From Opisthorchis felineus (lineage: Eukaryota > Platyhelminthes > Trematoda > Opisthorchiida > Opisthorchiidae), in the NCBI GenBank assembly GCA_004794785.1, contig SJOL01006417.1:361278-425277 (forward strand): DNA of 64,000 nucleotides, given 5' to 3'. Numbering within the stretch: position 1 is the first letter of the stretch; each line of letters starts with the position of its first letter. The notes below the pieces were generated by a model. It searched no databases. It saw only the letters and a program-made list of their open reading frames with translations, and was not told the DNA's origin. Below are positions 48,994 through 61,800 of this stretch, one piece after another. The position numbers and the translations under genes were made by a program.

Positions 48994-49257
48994 TCAATTG
49001 AGAATGCTGGTTTTCAAACTCAATGCAACAGACAGTTTATCCACAGGCGTTCCGAGCAGCCAGTTTTTTGGCCGTCGTTTCTGACAAGAACTAATTATTC
49101 TTTCACCTTTAGCGTGGTGGCACACTGTTTTCTCAGACTTCGGTAGTAAGGTAATACTGTCAGTCGTGAGCAGTTTGCTAAGGTAATCAGTCCTCACAAA
49201 ACTGCTTCCACTGTCGAGAAAACATACTATATTATATACGTCCCCGATTCCAACCAA
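48994..49257 (-). pseudogene. Possible retropepsin (aspartic protease) remnant of an LTR element
   Basis: The minus frame reads VCFLDSGSSFVRTDYLSKLL, then TLLPKSEKTVCHHAKGERI. Retroviral-type proteases of Gypsy/BEL elements have a FLDTGSS.SFV motif at the catalytic aspartate, then a hydrophobic stretch and TV..A.GE.I. The spacing agrees. No RT or integrase was recognised next to it, and upstream and downstream sequence is not alignable by eye, so it may be an isolated fossil or a chance match. Confidence 0.4.
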
Positions 49258-51027
49258 ATTTGTTAGGAAGACAAGCTGTTTATGACGTACTCGATGATCA
49301 TATTGTCGAAATTAAACGAGTAAAACGAGGCTGAAATAATGAGGAGTATGTAAAATCAGATTAAAAACAGCTTCACATATCTCTAGTTAGTTGATTCGTT
49401 TACACTCACGTGTTTAGAGCTAATTACTCGAAGTGTTTTGTGCAGGCTTACTTCACCCACACAATCACCATACTTCTCCATCTTCTGGCTCACATCCGAA
49501 CAGCTGAATTTCGGTAGTTTGCAGCCCGGTATCTTAGAAAAAATTCACACGAGTGGAACTTTATGACTGCGTCAGATAGCAAATTTCCCGTAATTGCATG
49601 ATACGGGTGCTCAAGCCAAGTATCCGCGAACAGTGGCCCCGTTTTCCACGAGCCTTATCCCAACTTGTAGTAGTGCAATGCCTGTTACTGGATGATATTT
49701 ATTCCAGATGTGCAAACTTCATGCTTTAAATGAGAGCTAATTTAATTTGAATGATCTCTTACCCTGAGGCTGGATACATGTATATGGTATGTTATTTAGT
49801 TATTTTCTAACCTTAGTTCAAGCGAGTTAACGAGTTGGACTGACCAAAGCCGTTTTCTGATTTGGAGAACATTTCTACCCTGATATGTACCATGTGCCGA
49901 AAAAAACTTTGCACACATTGTCTTGAATATCTAGCAGTGTGCAAGACGCAGCGGTGAAATATGTGATGTTCGTAGTCCACTGGCAACCGTCGGTTGAAAT
50001 TGACGCCGAATGCCATATGGATGAACATTCATCACATAGGGTGCTTAGTCCACCTCGTTACTACACAGATAATGATGAGCAAGACTCAGTCCGACAGGTT
50101 AAGAGACCGGGGCACGTCCTCTGCCATGCCATGCAGCCGACAAATGCAAACAATCATCAAGTTGTCCCCGGAATCTGGCACCCATTCTAAACCATCGATT
50201 GATGAAGGCGTCCACCACGGGACAACAGTGGACGGAAAGCTTTCAGATGATGTTTAGGTGGAGATTTTCTTAGGAACCATCAAGAAGGATTGGCGTCGCC
50301 CAAGCCAAATTCGTTTTCAAAACAACCATTCTATTGCATATTGAATCATTTTGGACTCTTACTTACCGAGAGGTTTGTGGTGGATTACACTGGCAAGGCA
50401 TAATGCAACACTTAACTTGTACTAACACCTCGTTCGTATCTGCAAATATAACTTAGGAAAAGATACACACCAATCCCACACAACAGTCAGAACTCTGTAG
50501 CTGCAACAACCTTCCTCACAACAGCAGCAATTAAACAGTGGGGATAATATACTGTAACTGAAATGGATTCTCATTGTAAGAGAACTGTATTTCAGGAATT
50601 ATGCCGCTTGTCAAGTGCACGAAATTGCTAAAACTGTGTTCATTTTATCTCTCTCAAAACAATAGCCCGCGACATTAGGCACAACTTTCAATGCGTAGTT
50701 TTAATTCTGAATGCCAATACCAGACACCTTTTTACAAACAAATCTCGTCTAAGTGGATCGGATTTGACAAATTTCTGTCAAAGAACGAACACAGTATGTT
50801 CCGCAACACTCATCGGTGGTTCACTTTTTAGACTTAACCTTGTGCCAGTATATGTTTCCTATATTTGAAAATGTTGTAAAGTTGAGTTCTAGCACCAAAA
50901 GTACCTTTTAAACAACTTACTGTTTTTGATTTGTGCAATCACTGTGCCATAATGAAATCTCTTTGAATGTGGTTGTCCACAGAAACCATTTTCTTGTTAG
51001 TAGTAGTCCCGTACGCATTCTAGTTGT
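49258..51027. other. Unassigned DNA
   Basis: Nothing recognisable. Confidence 0.3.
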
Positions 51028-51279
51028 TTGCCAGTTTTTAACCGAGCGATGGAGATGCCATTGTCGTTTGTATTCTTAGCATGTTCGTATACACCACTGG
51101 TATGGTGCAGAATAAACGGTACAAGCTATGGACGACTGTGCGTCAATACGTCAGCTTATATTGTCTGTGCACACCGCATCATGCACCACCTCACAGAAGC
51201 CGCTAAACAAGCTCTTTTAATGCCCGAACCTGTGTTGCGTCAGTGGCATCGTTTGGAGGGTGGCATAAAGGCTTTCTAA
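51028..51279 (+). CDS. Unrecognised open frame, 83 codons, possible signal peptide
   Basis: The frame contains MEMPLSFVFLACSYTPLVWC, which resembles a secretory signal sequence with a cysteine at its end, followed by an N-glycosylation sequon (NGT) and TEAAKQALLMPEPVLRQWHR. It ends at a TAA inside CTTTCTAAG. No homologue recognised, no clear splice sites. It could be an exon or a small secreted protein; chance is quite possible. Confidence 0.2.
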   Translation: MPVFNRAMEMPLSFVFLACSYTPLVWCRINGTSYGRLCVNTSAYIVCAHRIMHHLTEAAKQALLMPEPVLRQWHRLEGGIKAF

Positions 51280-52128
51280 GGTGGTGGCCTGTACTAGCAC
51301 TGAAGTATCCAGTCGTCCTTAGACGGAGGACTAACACATAAATCCACCGATGTTTTACCAAACCTCTCTGAAACGATGACTACCCAATCGGTTCTATACA
51401 TTTTCCAATTGATTGACTAACACTTATAGTTTGGTGACGCACAGTGGTTCCCAATGAGTCAGTAACTGTGTTTTTGGGGATACTTCTTGTAGGTGGGACC
51501 ACTTTTGTTGTGCCAGGGAGACCTTGAGTCGGGGACATTCTACATGATTCTAAAAGCATATTTTCTTCGGTTTCAACTTCTAGGGGACAGAAAATTATCT
51601 TTGTTCTACATGTGTGGTCAGTGAATGAAATACCATCATTTATATGTCGTTCAGTAGCATGGAGCACTTCTTAACACCTAGATGAAACTTGTGGATATGT
51701 ATGTTAGTGGCTCCGACATTTTCCGAGATCCTAGTAACCTTCGGGAAGAACTCCATAACTAAGGGTCAAAGCATCTCCATGTCCATCCTTTTTATCATGC
51801 GAATGGTATAAAATCGAGCTGCTTTTGACATGTTACCTTCCTCTAACTAACCAGTCAGAATGTGCTCAGATATCCGTTGTTCCGTTCTACCACGTGCTCT
51901 TGGCTGTGCTAGGATTTGGGACGCGGACATCTAACACGTGCAAATAAAGTTCGTTGCCACTATTTCACCAATTCATGCCGGTTACACCTTAATTATCACG
52001 TCTGACTGGCCGAATATAATTATTCTTGGGAGTTGTGTTCCTTCTGGTTGGACGATGAGACAGCAGCTATCCTAGTTTTGTCGATCAAGTTCAGTGCTGT
52101 GTGGTATGTTATGAACTAACCAGAGAGA
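51280..52128. other. Unassigned DNA
   Basis: Nothing recognisable. Confidence 0.3.
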
Positions 52129-52449
52129 TTGAGGATTTCCCTTAGCAAACTGAGAACTTTTTATAATGTTTACACAGAAGAAACCGGTTCTTTGGATTTC
52201 AACAGGACGCCTTACACAGCAAATTCCGCAGTAGTACCAGGTTGTGCTGATTTTAACGTAGAGATTCCTACGGCTAGGATATTTCTGCCCCGCGTTGGCT
52301 TGTCACAAGTCAGTCTGCATGGATGTGAGTTCGCCACCACAACCTTCGGTCGCTACCCCGTTTTTTTGCAAAATACAGGTACTGGCTACTGTTCTGCTAC
52401 GATAGACTGTACGATATATGGCAAGAAATCAAGCTCGCTAAAAATTTAA
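52129..52449 (+). CDS. Unrecognised open frame, 106 codons
   Basis: The frame includes SLDFNRTPYTANSAVVPGCA, then RIFLPRVGLSQVSLHGCEFA and GTGYCSATIDCTIYG. It has several cysteines and a potential N-glycosylation site (NRT), suggestive of an extracellular domain, but no family is recognised. It lies just left of dispersed-repeat copy B. There is no evidence of splice partners. Confidence 0.25.
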   Translation: MRISLSKLRTFYNVYTEETGSLDFNRTPYTANSAVVPGCADFNVEIPTARIFLPRVGLSQVSLHGCEFATTTFGRYPVFLQNTGTGYCSATIDCTIYGKKSSSLKI

Positions 52450-52511
52450 TTTGGAAAAATGATATCCGGAGGGGGCTCATCAGATACTCTCATTTGGACA
52501 CTAAGTTGATT

Positions 52512-52749
52512 TCAACTGGAGACTCAACTTAATCCAGCTGAATTTTTTGCTTAGGTTGATTTTCGTCACTAGAATATGGTGCACCAGGTTGCCTAATGTT
52601 TTAATTGGCACGATATTCGAGATATTGCAGGGTATTTTTATGAAGGAAACTACTCACAAGGTTGCTACAAACTCTTCGACAGCACACGACCGGTTTCGCT
52701 CTTCTTGGGGTCCATCAAATACGTCCAGTCCCCAAGTTTCCGTCAACCT
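52512..52749 (+). repeat. Hammerhead-type dispersed repeat, copy B
   Basis: The left part (52512-52635) aligns with 33374-33500 (TTTCAACTGGAGAC; AATTGGCACGATATTCGAGA). The right part (52660-52749) aligns with copy A at 9338-9426 (GGTTGCT, CGACAGCACACGACCGG, AGTCCCCAAGTTTCCGTCAA). It is the longest copy of the unit in this window and links the two halves. Confidence 0.65.
52672..52722 (-). ncRNA. Decayed hammerhead-like motif (copy B)
   Basis: On the minus strand it reads TTTGATGG...CCAAGAA...GCGAAACCGG then CTGTC, in the same order and spacing as copy A. The CUGAUGA block is altered to UUGAUGG and stem II is imperfect, so activity is unlikely. Confidence 0.35.
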
Positions 52750-55700
52750 TGCGTTCAAATTGAATCCAAATTGAAATATATGCGCTAAGTATCTCTATTT
52801 GTAATCTAATCTCTAGTTTAACTAGAGACTCAATTAAATCTAACGGATGCCACAGTACTTGCAGTAAGAAGTCAAATGAAAAAGTTACCTAGTTGCTTTC
52901 TTGACTGCACGTTCTGAAAGTCTCGATGCGTCAGTCTGGAGAATGTCGTGGCTTTATTTGCTAGTAAGGCTGATATATTGGTTCACCATTCCACGTTATT
53001 TCATATTACTGATCTGGCTGATCTACCGTTTCTTAACACGGGGCATAATCTGCAAGTTTCCAGTCACTCTCTTGATGCTTTGACGGAAAATAATTCAGCT
53101 ACAGCTGTCCCGAATATGTTGTGCACTGCGGTGGATTTCGCAATGAGTTTACAGTAGTAAGAACTGTGCGTGCAACTTATCACATTGTCATTTAATGAGC
53201 GATTCTCATTGATTACAGTTAAGGCCTTTGAGCGATGTTGGTGGTTGAATGAATCGATCACACTTGAACTGAAAAAGGATTATCATAAACAGAACTAGAA
53301 GTTTAGGAAGCACCATACTAGGACCATCGGACAACAAGGCAAACAGCATGGTTTCAGTGGACTAGGAAATCCCCTACCTAAAAACGGGCACACCTCAAAC
53401 GGTTTAAGTCAACTAAAGTTTTATGAAGAATTAGGCAGTGAGGTTTCAGTGTTCAGGATGCGAGCTATAATGCAGTGTTGGAAAGGCTTATTTAATTACC
53501 GATGAAGATGGTTTGAGGTCAAAAACAGGCAAGGGCAACCTAAAAGCATGCAAGCCGAATGGAGATCAATTAGGCCACAAAAAGTGGGGCGAACTGGGAA
53601 CACACGGTCGGCTTTGAAGCCCATCTTGATAACCTATTCTGCTACGAAAGAGCGCCATCAATAAACTCGCTTTAAAAATGACGTTGCAAGCCACAAAATT
53701 GTAAGTTAAAGAAACGGCGCTGACTGTGTTGCTGGATAGAGGTAAGGCTTCAAAGTTTCCAGTAATCAGTGGAAAGTTTTTGTGAAATCCAAAAAAAGAA
53801 GAAACTGTGGCGGTGGGGGGGGGGGTAATTTGGAAGAAGTTATCCAATAACTAACTTACGTAAGAGATAATGCAGAACAGATTTATTCTTGATGTCCACT
53901 TTAGAGTGCATAGCATGTACAGAGACAATCTCACTTGATTGAAGATTGCTTTAAAATGCTTTATTGATGACAGGTGATAGGATGGAAATAGGCTTTAGGT
54001 AGCTGGAGGCGTACGACTGAACAATGGGCCGATCGTTAACAGTACGCTCTGAACGCCCTTGTGTAGGGACTGTTAACAAGCAGCAGAAAAGAGCGCGAGA
54101 GAAAGATCCAAATGCTTTTGTATATCCAACTCTACATCACTTTAACAGGCGGGTGAAGGAGTTTTATAGTGTGAAAGACTGAGAGCCGGGATATAGATAC
54201 CCGGCATCCGCATTTTGTCAACTTTGAAGCCGGTTAGAGACTGGTCAACGGAAAATATTCAGCACACAAAGTGGACATGCATTGAGATAGCGTAGCTTCT
54301 TGTAGAAACGCCAGAGTTAGTGAGAGTTATGAATTGGTTTTGATCAGCATAGTTAGTGAAGGATGCCTGGGATGTTACGGTCGATATGATCAACAGAAAG
54401 CAGACTGAGTGAGCCGAATCGTCCATATTTTCAAAGCCTTAAACATTGTCGAGCAATAAAATGTAGCCATTTTAAAATCCTCCGGATCTGGAGGCAGCGA
54501 AACAGGGCAAAAGCCAAGAAATCACGGGCCCTTTGAGACCAGGAGTTACCAATCATATCCAGGATTATCTTCGCTAGTTTCTTAAAAGTCATTTCGATAT
54601 ACACAAGAGCAGGAGCCGATTTCGTCCAAAGTAGGACAGCAGTAAACAGCTCATGTTCAGACAAGACTGTCAAAACATACATACTTCCCGGACAACTTCA
54701 TCAATTGTCTATCGCCATTATAATATAAATGAATTAGCTGTGGCCATGCTAGAGGAAAAGCCGCTCATCAGCGTGCAGACGGTTATGGGGATTGCGAAAA
54801 TTGGATGGCTGTTGTGCAGTGGGTCTCCAGCGAGCATCAAAGGTAACCTTATTCCACTAATACACTCTTCCGCATACCATTTTGCTTTTCAAGAAAGGCT
54901 TACCTAGAAGCTGGCTAAGCTCTCGTTTATGATGTTTTTATTTATACTCCATTGCTTCTTTTCCGTTTTTCTTTATTATTTATTTGTTAAGCAAATAGTG
55001 TTGCTTTTTAAACTGTTTCACACCTTAGACACAATTTGATACGTTCCGTTCTTTCCCACGTTTCATCGGTTTTCTCGCTGACTCACAAATACGGACCCTT
55101 ATGATTGGTTCAGTGCTGAATGCCTGATTTTTCTCATGCTTTTGCATTTTCTAATGACTGCTACACAAATACCGCCCCACCATACTTTACTCAAGATATC
55201 AAATAACCTCCCACTTTATGCCACTACTCCTAGGTCTGATGAAAACTCTTGGACAATCCACCAATGATTTTGTCCTTTTCAAAACGCGCCAAATTTCCAC
55301 TGACCTTGTTTTTAATCCGAAGAACAGATCGGACGGGGAGGTGAACATCCACGTGCGACAGGAGACTCAGACTCAAGTGGATCCCAAGTGAGTATTTTAC
55401 TGTAGTATACGAGGACTAGGCCTAATTGCTATGTTTCAGAAGCGGAAAACTACCCGTGGGAATCCATACAAAAGTTTTCAACGTAGACAGAAGTGACATA
55501 CGGGTGCGTTACATGTTTTTGAGACAGTCAGAGGTAGTATGTTAGGACAGCAGGTTTTATGGACTATTAGTTGAACTGGCTCTCCATAGACAAAACTCAT
55601 GCAGTGGAACGTTCAAATTCCTACTGATTGCTTGTGAGTTTTAACGGAGTCCTTTTCATCCTCTAATTTAGCATAAGTTTTATTCGATCGCCTGTGTCTG

Positions 55701-58700
55701 AGAGCCAAACTATGTAGAACAGCTGCATATATTTCATACCTGTTTGTTTCTCCAGGTTGAGTGTATGACTGAGAAACATTGGCTACGGCTGTCGTAAATA
55801 ATGAGTGGTATCTAGTAATAGAATATTCCAGAAATAAAAGGCATTTGGACTGTAGTTTATAATTGCTGTCACATGGAGTATGTTGCCATTTTTAATAAAC
55901 CACACGTCGGATCGATGAAAAATGAGCCACCTGGATTCAGGCCAAAGATCCCAAGTAATTTCAATCTTCAGGGATTTTGAGGCTCTCTGACGATAGTCAA
56001 TAAGTATAAGGTTGAAATATTCGTGTGAGCCACAGTACAGCGTGTTATGCAGCGCCATCTTACAGCTCATATTGTGGATATTAAAGAACCTAAATTCTTT
56101 AGGGGTAAAAGAGGAAACATAACTGAGAAAACTATGTCGCTTTCTAGGTTAGCTGTAGAGAGACATTTCCGAAGACTAATGATGATTGATGCGCTCGTCC
56201 TGGTAAGAATGTCAGGTAAAAATTGATTAATTTCTGTTTCTCGAGAAGAATTTTCTACTTAACCTCGCTTCTCTAATTAATAGAACGGCACGTGTAGTTC
56301 ACTGAACACGAAGATAAAATCAATCAAAAAGGTGCAATTATTTAGTATAACCAAAATTTTTAGGTGGATCCACTAGCACTAGTTAAAAATGAAACACGAT
56401 GTCATCGCTGCAGGCTAAATCGATAGTTTGGGAGAAGTCACAGGGGTGTGGGTATTTCGATTGCTGAGTTCATTTGAAAAATGACCTCCGACAGTAAAAT
56501 GCAACACAACGTTACCTGCCAGCCCCTCATGCGGTATCAGGTGATATCTAGCGAGACCGGTTTACAACATCTGTCTTACTGCTTACGCTCAACATAAGGA
56601 CGTAGAAGTGCGCAAAGTTCAGAAAGGTGGGTTTGGTAGATAAAGTGCCGCCATTGCGGTGTTGAGGAAAGATGCTCTCCAAGTTAATGCGGGCTAGCTA
56701 ACTTGTTCTACACAGCAATTAGTTTTAAGCAACAGTAATCTGATTTAGCCAATGGGCGTCTCATGACGTGATTATTTTGTCGCTCCCTGAAAAAATCTGC
56801 TCCCTCCGTCCACAGCCATGTCAATTATAGTTATCGATATCTCTGCTGGTTTCACAGGACAGGCGTACTCACCATGATGGCCATTAACACTACCGTAGCT
56901 GAAATATGCTACCTCTCACTAGTTTGACGGAACTTTCAGGTGATTTTGAAGGTGAAATTCACATCTACATGGTATTTATTTTCTACCCGCTGAGCCGTAA
57001 TGGTGTTCGGAACACTCAGTTTGGGTCTTTTCGAAGCCGCACTGAATGATGCTGTCAAACTTGTTCTGCCAAGCACCTGGTATTTCGACCAACATGCTAC
57101 AGAGCACAACAGCAGATTAAGGAATACACCGTCACAACGTGGAATCCTCGCTTTCAAGCGGATGGTAACAATGCTTTCTTAATGACACTGGCCGCGTACA
57201 GCAGCGGTTAGAAATATTCTTTTTAGCGAGCTTTTTAGAACACAGTGCACGTGTTCACCTAAAAACCCCTTTGGAAAGGATTAGTATGAAGAGGTGTTTC
57301 TTCTTCTCAAAGCTTGTTATCATAGGTCATCATAGTATGCCGATCTTGTCTTTCTATACGAACCTCATGGGATACCCGTTTATTTTTTGGTGTGTTTATA
57401 GTATACATCAGTTCAGATCCTCGGATGTTGTTGAGGAGCATCATCCCTACTGTCGTGGATGAAAACCCAACTAAGTTAGGCTTCCACTTATGGGCACAAA
57501 ACTACGGAAATTTTTAACTGACCTTTTCATGTTGGTTTCCGGTAAAGTGATTTTATAATGAACCATCCCACCAACAGGCCAGATGTACAATGAGGAAGTA
57601 GGCAAAACTGGTCATCCAACTGCGTACTGACGATATCTCCTCGACTGGGAACGAAATGTTTACAAGCTTATCAACAACCTCGGAAAACAGACCAACGGTC
57701 ACCTGATTACCCACCAATGAATGAGATCTATTAAATTGTTGTGGAAGTGTCTTGCTCCGTCATCAGAAACAGATTACCGCCATGACATCGGTTGAAGCCA
57801 AAACTGATTGTTGAAATCGAGAGCCGTCCAGTTTGTCCAGTTTACCCACAAAGACACAGCGATCACGCCATTACTGCCACACCAATCTGGCATTATTGTT
57901 GTGCGGTAAATTTAAAACAAAATCTGAAAGCGCAAAACGTAAAAGGGATTCATTCAGGGGCGCGACGCATTAGAATTGAAAGCAATAGCATACATACATA
58001 ACTGTTTCAAGCGGAGGAGTATTATAAGCGGCAGGTAAACGTCCAATGAGTGCACCTAATGGTGTGGTGTATTTAGGTACCGAATCAAGTTTACAGAATC
58101 GGTGGAGTGTCTGACTCAGCCTAAGATTTGGTTCTAATGTTTCAGCCATTTCACAATTAAATGACACGGCTTGTCTGGCTTTGGATTTGTGGGGCAGATT
58201 CGATTATGTGCCTTACCAACTTCATACATCCTCAGAATGTTGAATCCACTTGGTTTTATTCTCGTGAACGTCTATGCCACGACGAACTTTGTTGGCTTAA
58301 TTCTCCTAGAAAATTTGTTTTCCGTATATCACTTCGTCCTTCTGACAAATCCTTGCGAAACTAATGTCCATCTGTTAGTATCAACCGAATCTTACTAATG
58401 TAGTGAACCCTGTCCTATGTGACTAAACCGAGGTCTTTGTATAATCGCATTATTGCAGTGTTTTCATTCGTTCTGAGGTCCTTCAGAGTTCCGTTATATT
58501 CACGCCGGATAAGACGATAATGACTCGCATCAACTTAGTGCTGTTTTTTTATCCACATTTTGCCATATCCGACGTAATATTTTCCAAATTGTTTTCATAG
58601 GTTTCTCTTAGTGGGGTTTGACTGTGGAAATTTCAAAATTGAACCTCTCCAACTAATCGATCGTCATTACGTTGTGAGTTACAACATATAGGGCCTAATG

Positions 58701-58837
58701 GCGAGATCCCAATCGACTTGATATGAATCATAATGCTGAAGAGATTATGGACACCTCTAGGGGCTGCTTGGTAAACACAAACATTGTTGCAAAAAGTAAA
58801 AGCTGTCAGTAGTAAGGAACAAGCAATTTACAACAGC
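52750..58837. other. Unassigned DNA
   Basis: No supported gene. The frame on both strands around 56936-57182 has no recognised domain. Confidence 0.3.
53815..53825 (+). repeat. G homopolymer, 11 nt
   Basis: Eleven consecutive G, length uncertain for technical reasons. Confidence 0.9.
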
Positions 58838-58890
58838 GGTTAACAGTGGTAGAGCACTGGCTTTACCTTTAAAGCCAACTCCAGACAGAA
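58838..58890 (+). other. tRNA-like fragment
   Basis: CAGTGGTAGAGCACTGG resembles a tRNA D-arm (A box), and TGGCTTT...AAAGCCA forms a stem where the anticodon arm would be, but its loop is too long by at least one base. No T-arm or GTTCGA follows. It is best read as a tRNA-derived scrap, not a working tRNA. Confidence 0.3.
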
Positions 58891-61800
58891 GGCAGTTAAG
58901 GTGACCACCTCTGACGAAATTGGACTCACACAATCGTTCGACGTGCGTGGAATGTTCAAAGTGAAGGTCAAATAGCCCCCGAAAATTCCGGTTAAACGCA
59001 GATATTAATGGTTGACATAGATGTTTCAATCAATTAGCTGACCATAAACTATAAATTTCTATGCCGGAATCGTTTAAACCATAGTCATTACCATGACTGA
59101 AGGGATTATTATTTAATAGAGTACGAGAGGGATTGCGTCTGGTCCATTATCCTCATAGTTGAAAAGGATTATTTTCCATGTGGCTAAAAAGTTCAGCAAA
59201 CGACTAATGAGTTAAAACTGGACATTCTTTTTTGGCAGTATGTGTTCATAATTCTTTTAGCAGGACAGCAATGGTGAAATTAAATTCTATCGGTAAATAC
59301 TCGACAGCTTAAAATTTTCTATAATCTGTAATTTGAACTTTTCGGATCAAACGGCTTCCAATTCGCGAAAAACAGAACTGAGTTCCGAAGTGTCATGGTG
59401 ATGCTCTGTGCCATATCAAAATAATATAAAATTTTCATGGTAAATTACACAAACATGGCAAATACTGAGGGCATATTGATAGACTTTTTTCATTCATAGA
59501 CGAATCCACCTGCTCTATGCAGGCGGCTAGCTCATACTGTTGTATTGGTCGGTCCCGTTTTTATCGCGGATTACAGCCCTTCACGTGCTATGATCTAAGC
59601 CATGCTTGGTCTATATTTTCCATCAAGCCTACTTCCAGCGACGGATATCTTAGTTCGTTTGCACTATGAAACAACCGACATCAGATTTGTTGTAGGAAGT
59701 CACTTTTCTAACTAGTATCCGATGTGAAAATTCCAGCCCCTGAAAATAACGGACATATTATCTACCTGGTTAGTTTATTTCCTGGTTTGTAAAGGACTTG
59801 TATAAACCATTACAGTCCGCTTTATCCGAATCGGCGTTGACCAACGTTGCGGTTAGACCGCAGGTATGTTTCAGGTATGATCTTTAAACATCCCAAGCTA
59901 TGAAAAATCGTCAACCTGTAAGGGTCGAATAACAGTTCCGTAAATAAAGACAGAGCAAATAGCACTTATATAGGCATAAACCTTGGTAAACATGCCGCTT
60001 CTCTTCTGTCGTGGAAGGCATTATTCATTTGAATCAAAGTTATTACAACATTGTTTACCCCGCCTCTTACCCCGCCTGGACTTTAGATTTAACGGGGGAT
60101 CAGAGACATGTAAGAGCCTCAACCACATAAGTTGCAGAGCTCTTCAGCAAACTTTGCATAATCTAGAAAAGGATACGTTTTGCTATGTTAATCTTTAGTC
60201 AGGTCTTACTCTCACAGTAATGGATAAGGTCGAATTTAGGTTCAGTGCTGTCACAGGTGCTGCAAAGTACGAGGTCTTCAATATATCCTAGTTTATATAT
60301 CCACATGTTAGGGCTCCTTTGGATTCTGTGATAATCCCGAAGCTGGCTGCATTATCAAGTCTCTGGCTCGCTTGAAGAAGACTGAGGACAACATCACTGT
60401 CTTGCTTCGGTATGCATTGGAGACAGAAACCAGACTTAGACCGGCGAAACTGAATAAACCTAAGGCATCTCTACACAGCTGACAAGAGCCTAGGTGTTTC
60501 AGTATGTGGCGTGCAGCATCGCCAGTTGCGCCAGTGTGAGCGTTTCAGTTGACGGCCTCTATACCTCGGTACCTGGTTGACAAGAATCTACTGTTTGTTA
60601 TAGGATAAATATTCGAGTGATTGGCGTGATCAGTCTTTGACCGGGATAAGGATGGGCTGAACGGGCAATATTTAAAACGAGCCATTATGATCTTTCGAGC
60701 TTCAGGTGCTTGAAAGATAGGGGATTCGGCAACAGTGTGGGAAACCAAAAATATCAATTAGTCATCTGTGACTAGTAAGTGAGCTGGCACCCAGGAGCCC
60801 ACCGCGTGCCGAACCTGAGGTGGGCAGTCAAAATTGGCAGATAGGCAATTTTGAATTTGCGGTCATATAGAGATCGCAGAGTTGTTGCTTGGCCTTGGAG
60901 GAGGAGAAAAGTCCTCATATTTCAGAACCACTGATGGAATTTTTTCGTACTGTAGTGGCGTATACCCGTTTTCCACTGCTGATACTTGCTCACGCTGCGG
61001 TGACTTGGAATCACTGTTAAAAAAACTCCCGCTGGAGGGGATCCAGTGGCTGCCAGCCGGGTCCCAGTGCTCGATCAATTACTCCGCTGATAACATTTCC
61101 ACCATGAGAGTACGACTGTCTCGAGACGAGCAGGATATCCAGGGAGTATTTTAGAGGGGCACAGGGGACATTTTTAGCCAATAACGCTGATGTGCTTAAA
61201 AGGGACCCAATCAATCGAAACACCTAAACCAATCGATTCAGGATATCAACCAATCCTCGCTGATCTAAGATGCTACTGTTTGCAGCTATATGACATTTGA
61301 GCTAAGTGTCAAAAGCGAGGTTTTAGCACTGTGAAGTTTTTATTCTTAGTAAATGGTTCTGAAAAGTCGTGCAGTGAACCAAGCGGCTGCAACAATTCGA
61401 AAAGATCATTAAAAAGTTGTGGATTTTTCCTAGGCAAAACCGACCGATGGGAATCAATTTTGAGGTAAATTTGCATGTCTTTTATAATGTATATAATAAT
61501 GTATGTAATGTATAATGTTGGTAGCTCACTAATGAAGTTAGATTCCAAAACAAATTTACCTTCACTAATTTATTGGTGTTTTGCAAGCAAAAAATACCCT
61601 TGGAAAATATGTATTCTAACTGGCTTCTCAAGTGAAACCAGAAGACTCCTGTGAGTTTGTCTCACTGCGCAAATGATTTCTACCAAGTTTAAAAAACGTT
61701 TGTAATCTGTTGACCAAAATTAATAATCAGAGAAAACAAGTTGCTTTTGTTGGAACAAACTAAGGTTGTATATAATTATAATATTATTATACATAATAAA

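Noticed and set aside
60882..61154. 90-codon frame with CSRCGD as a zinc-binding protein
   Set aside because: One CxxC pair only, overlapping open frames on the minus strand, no further motif.
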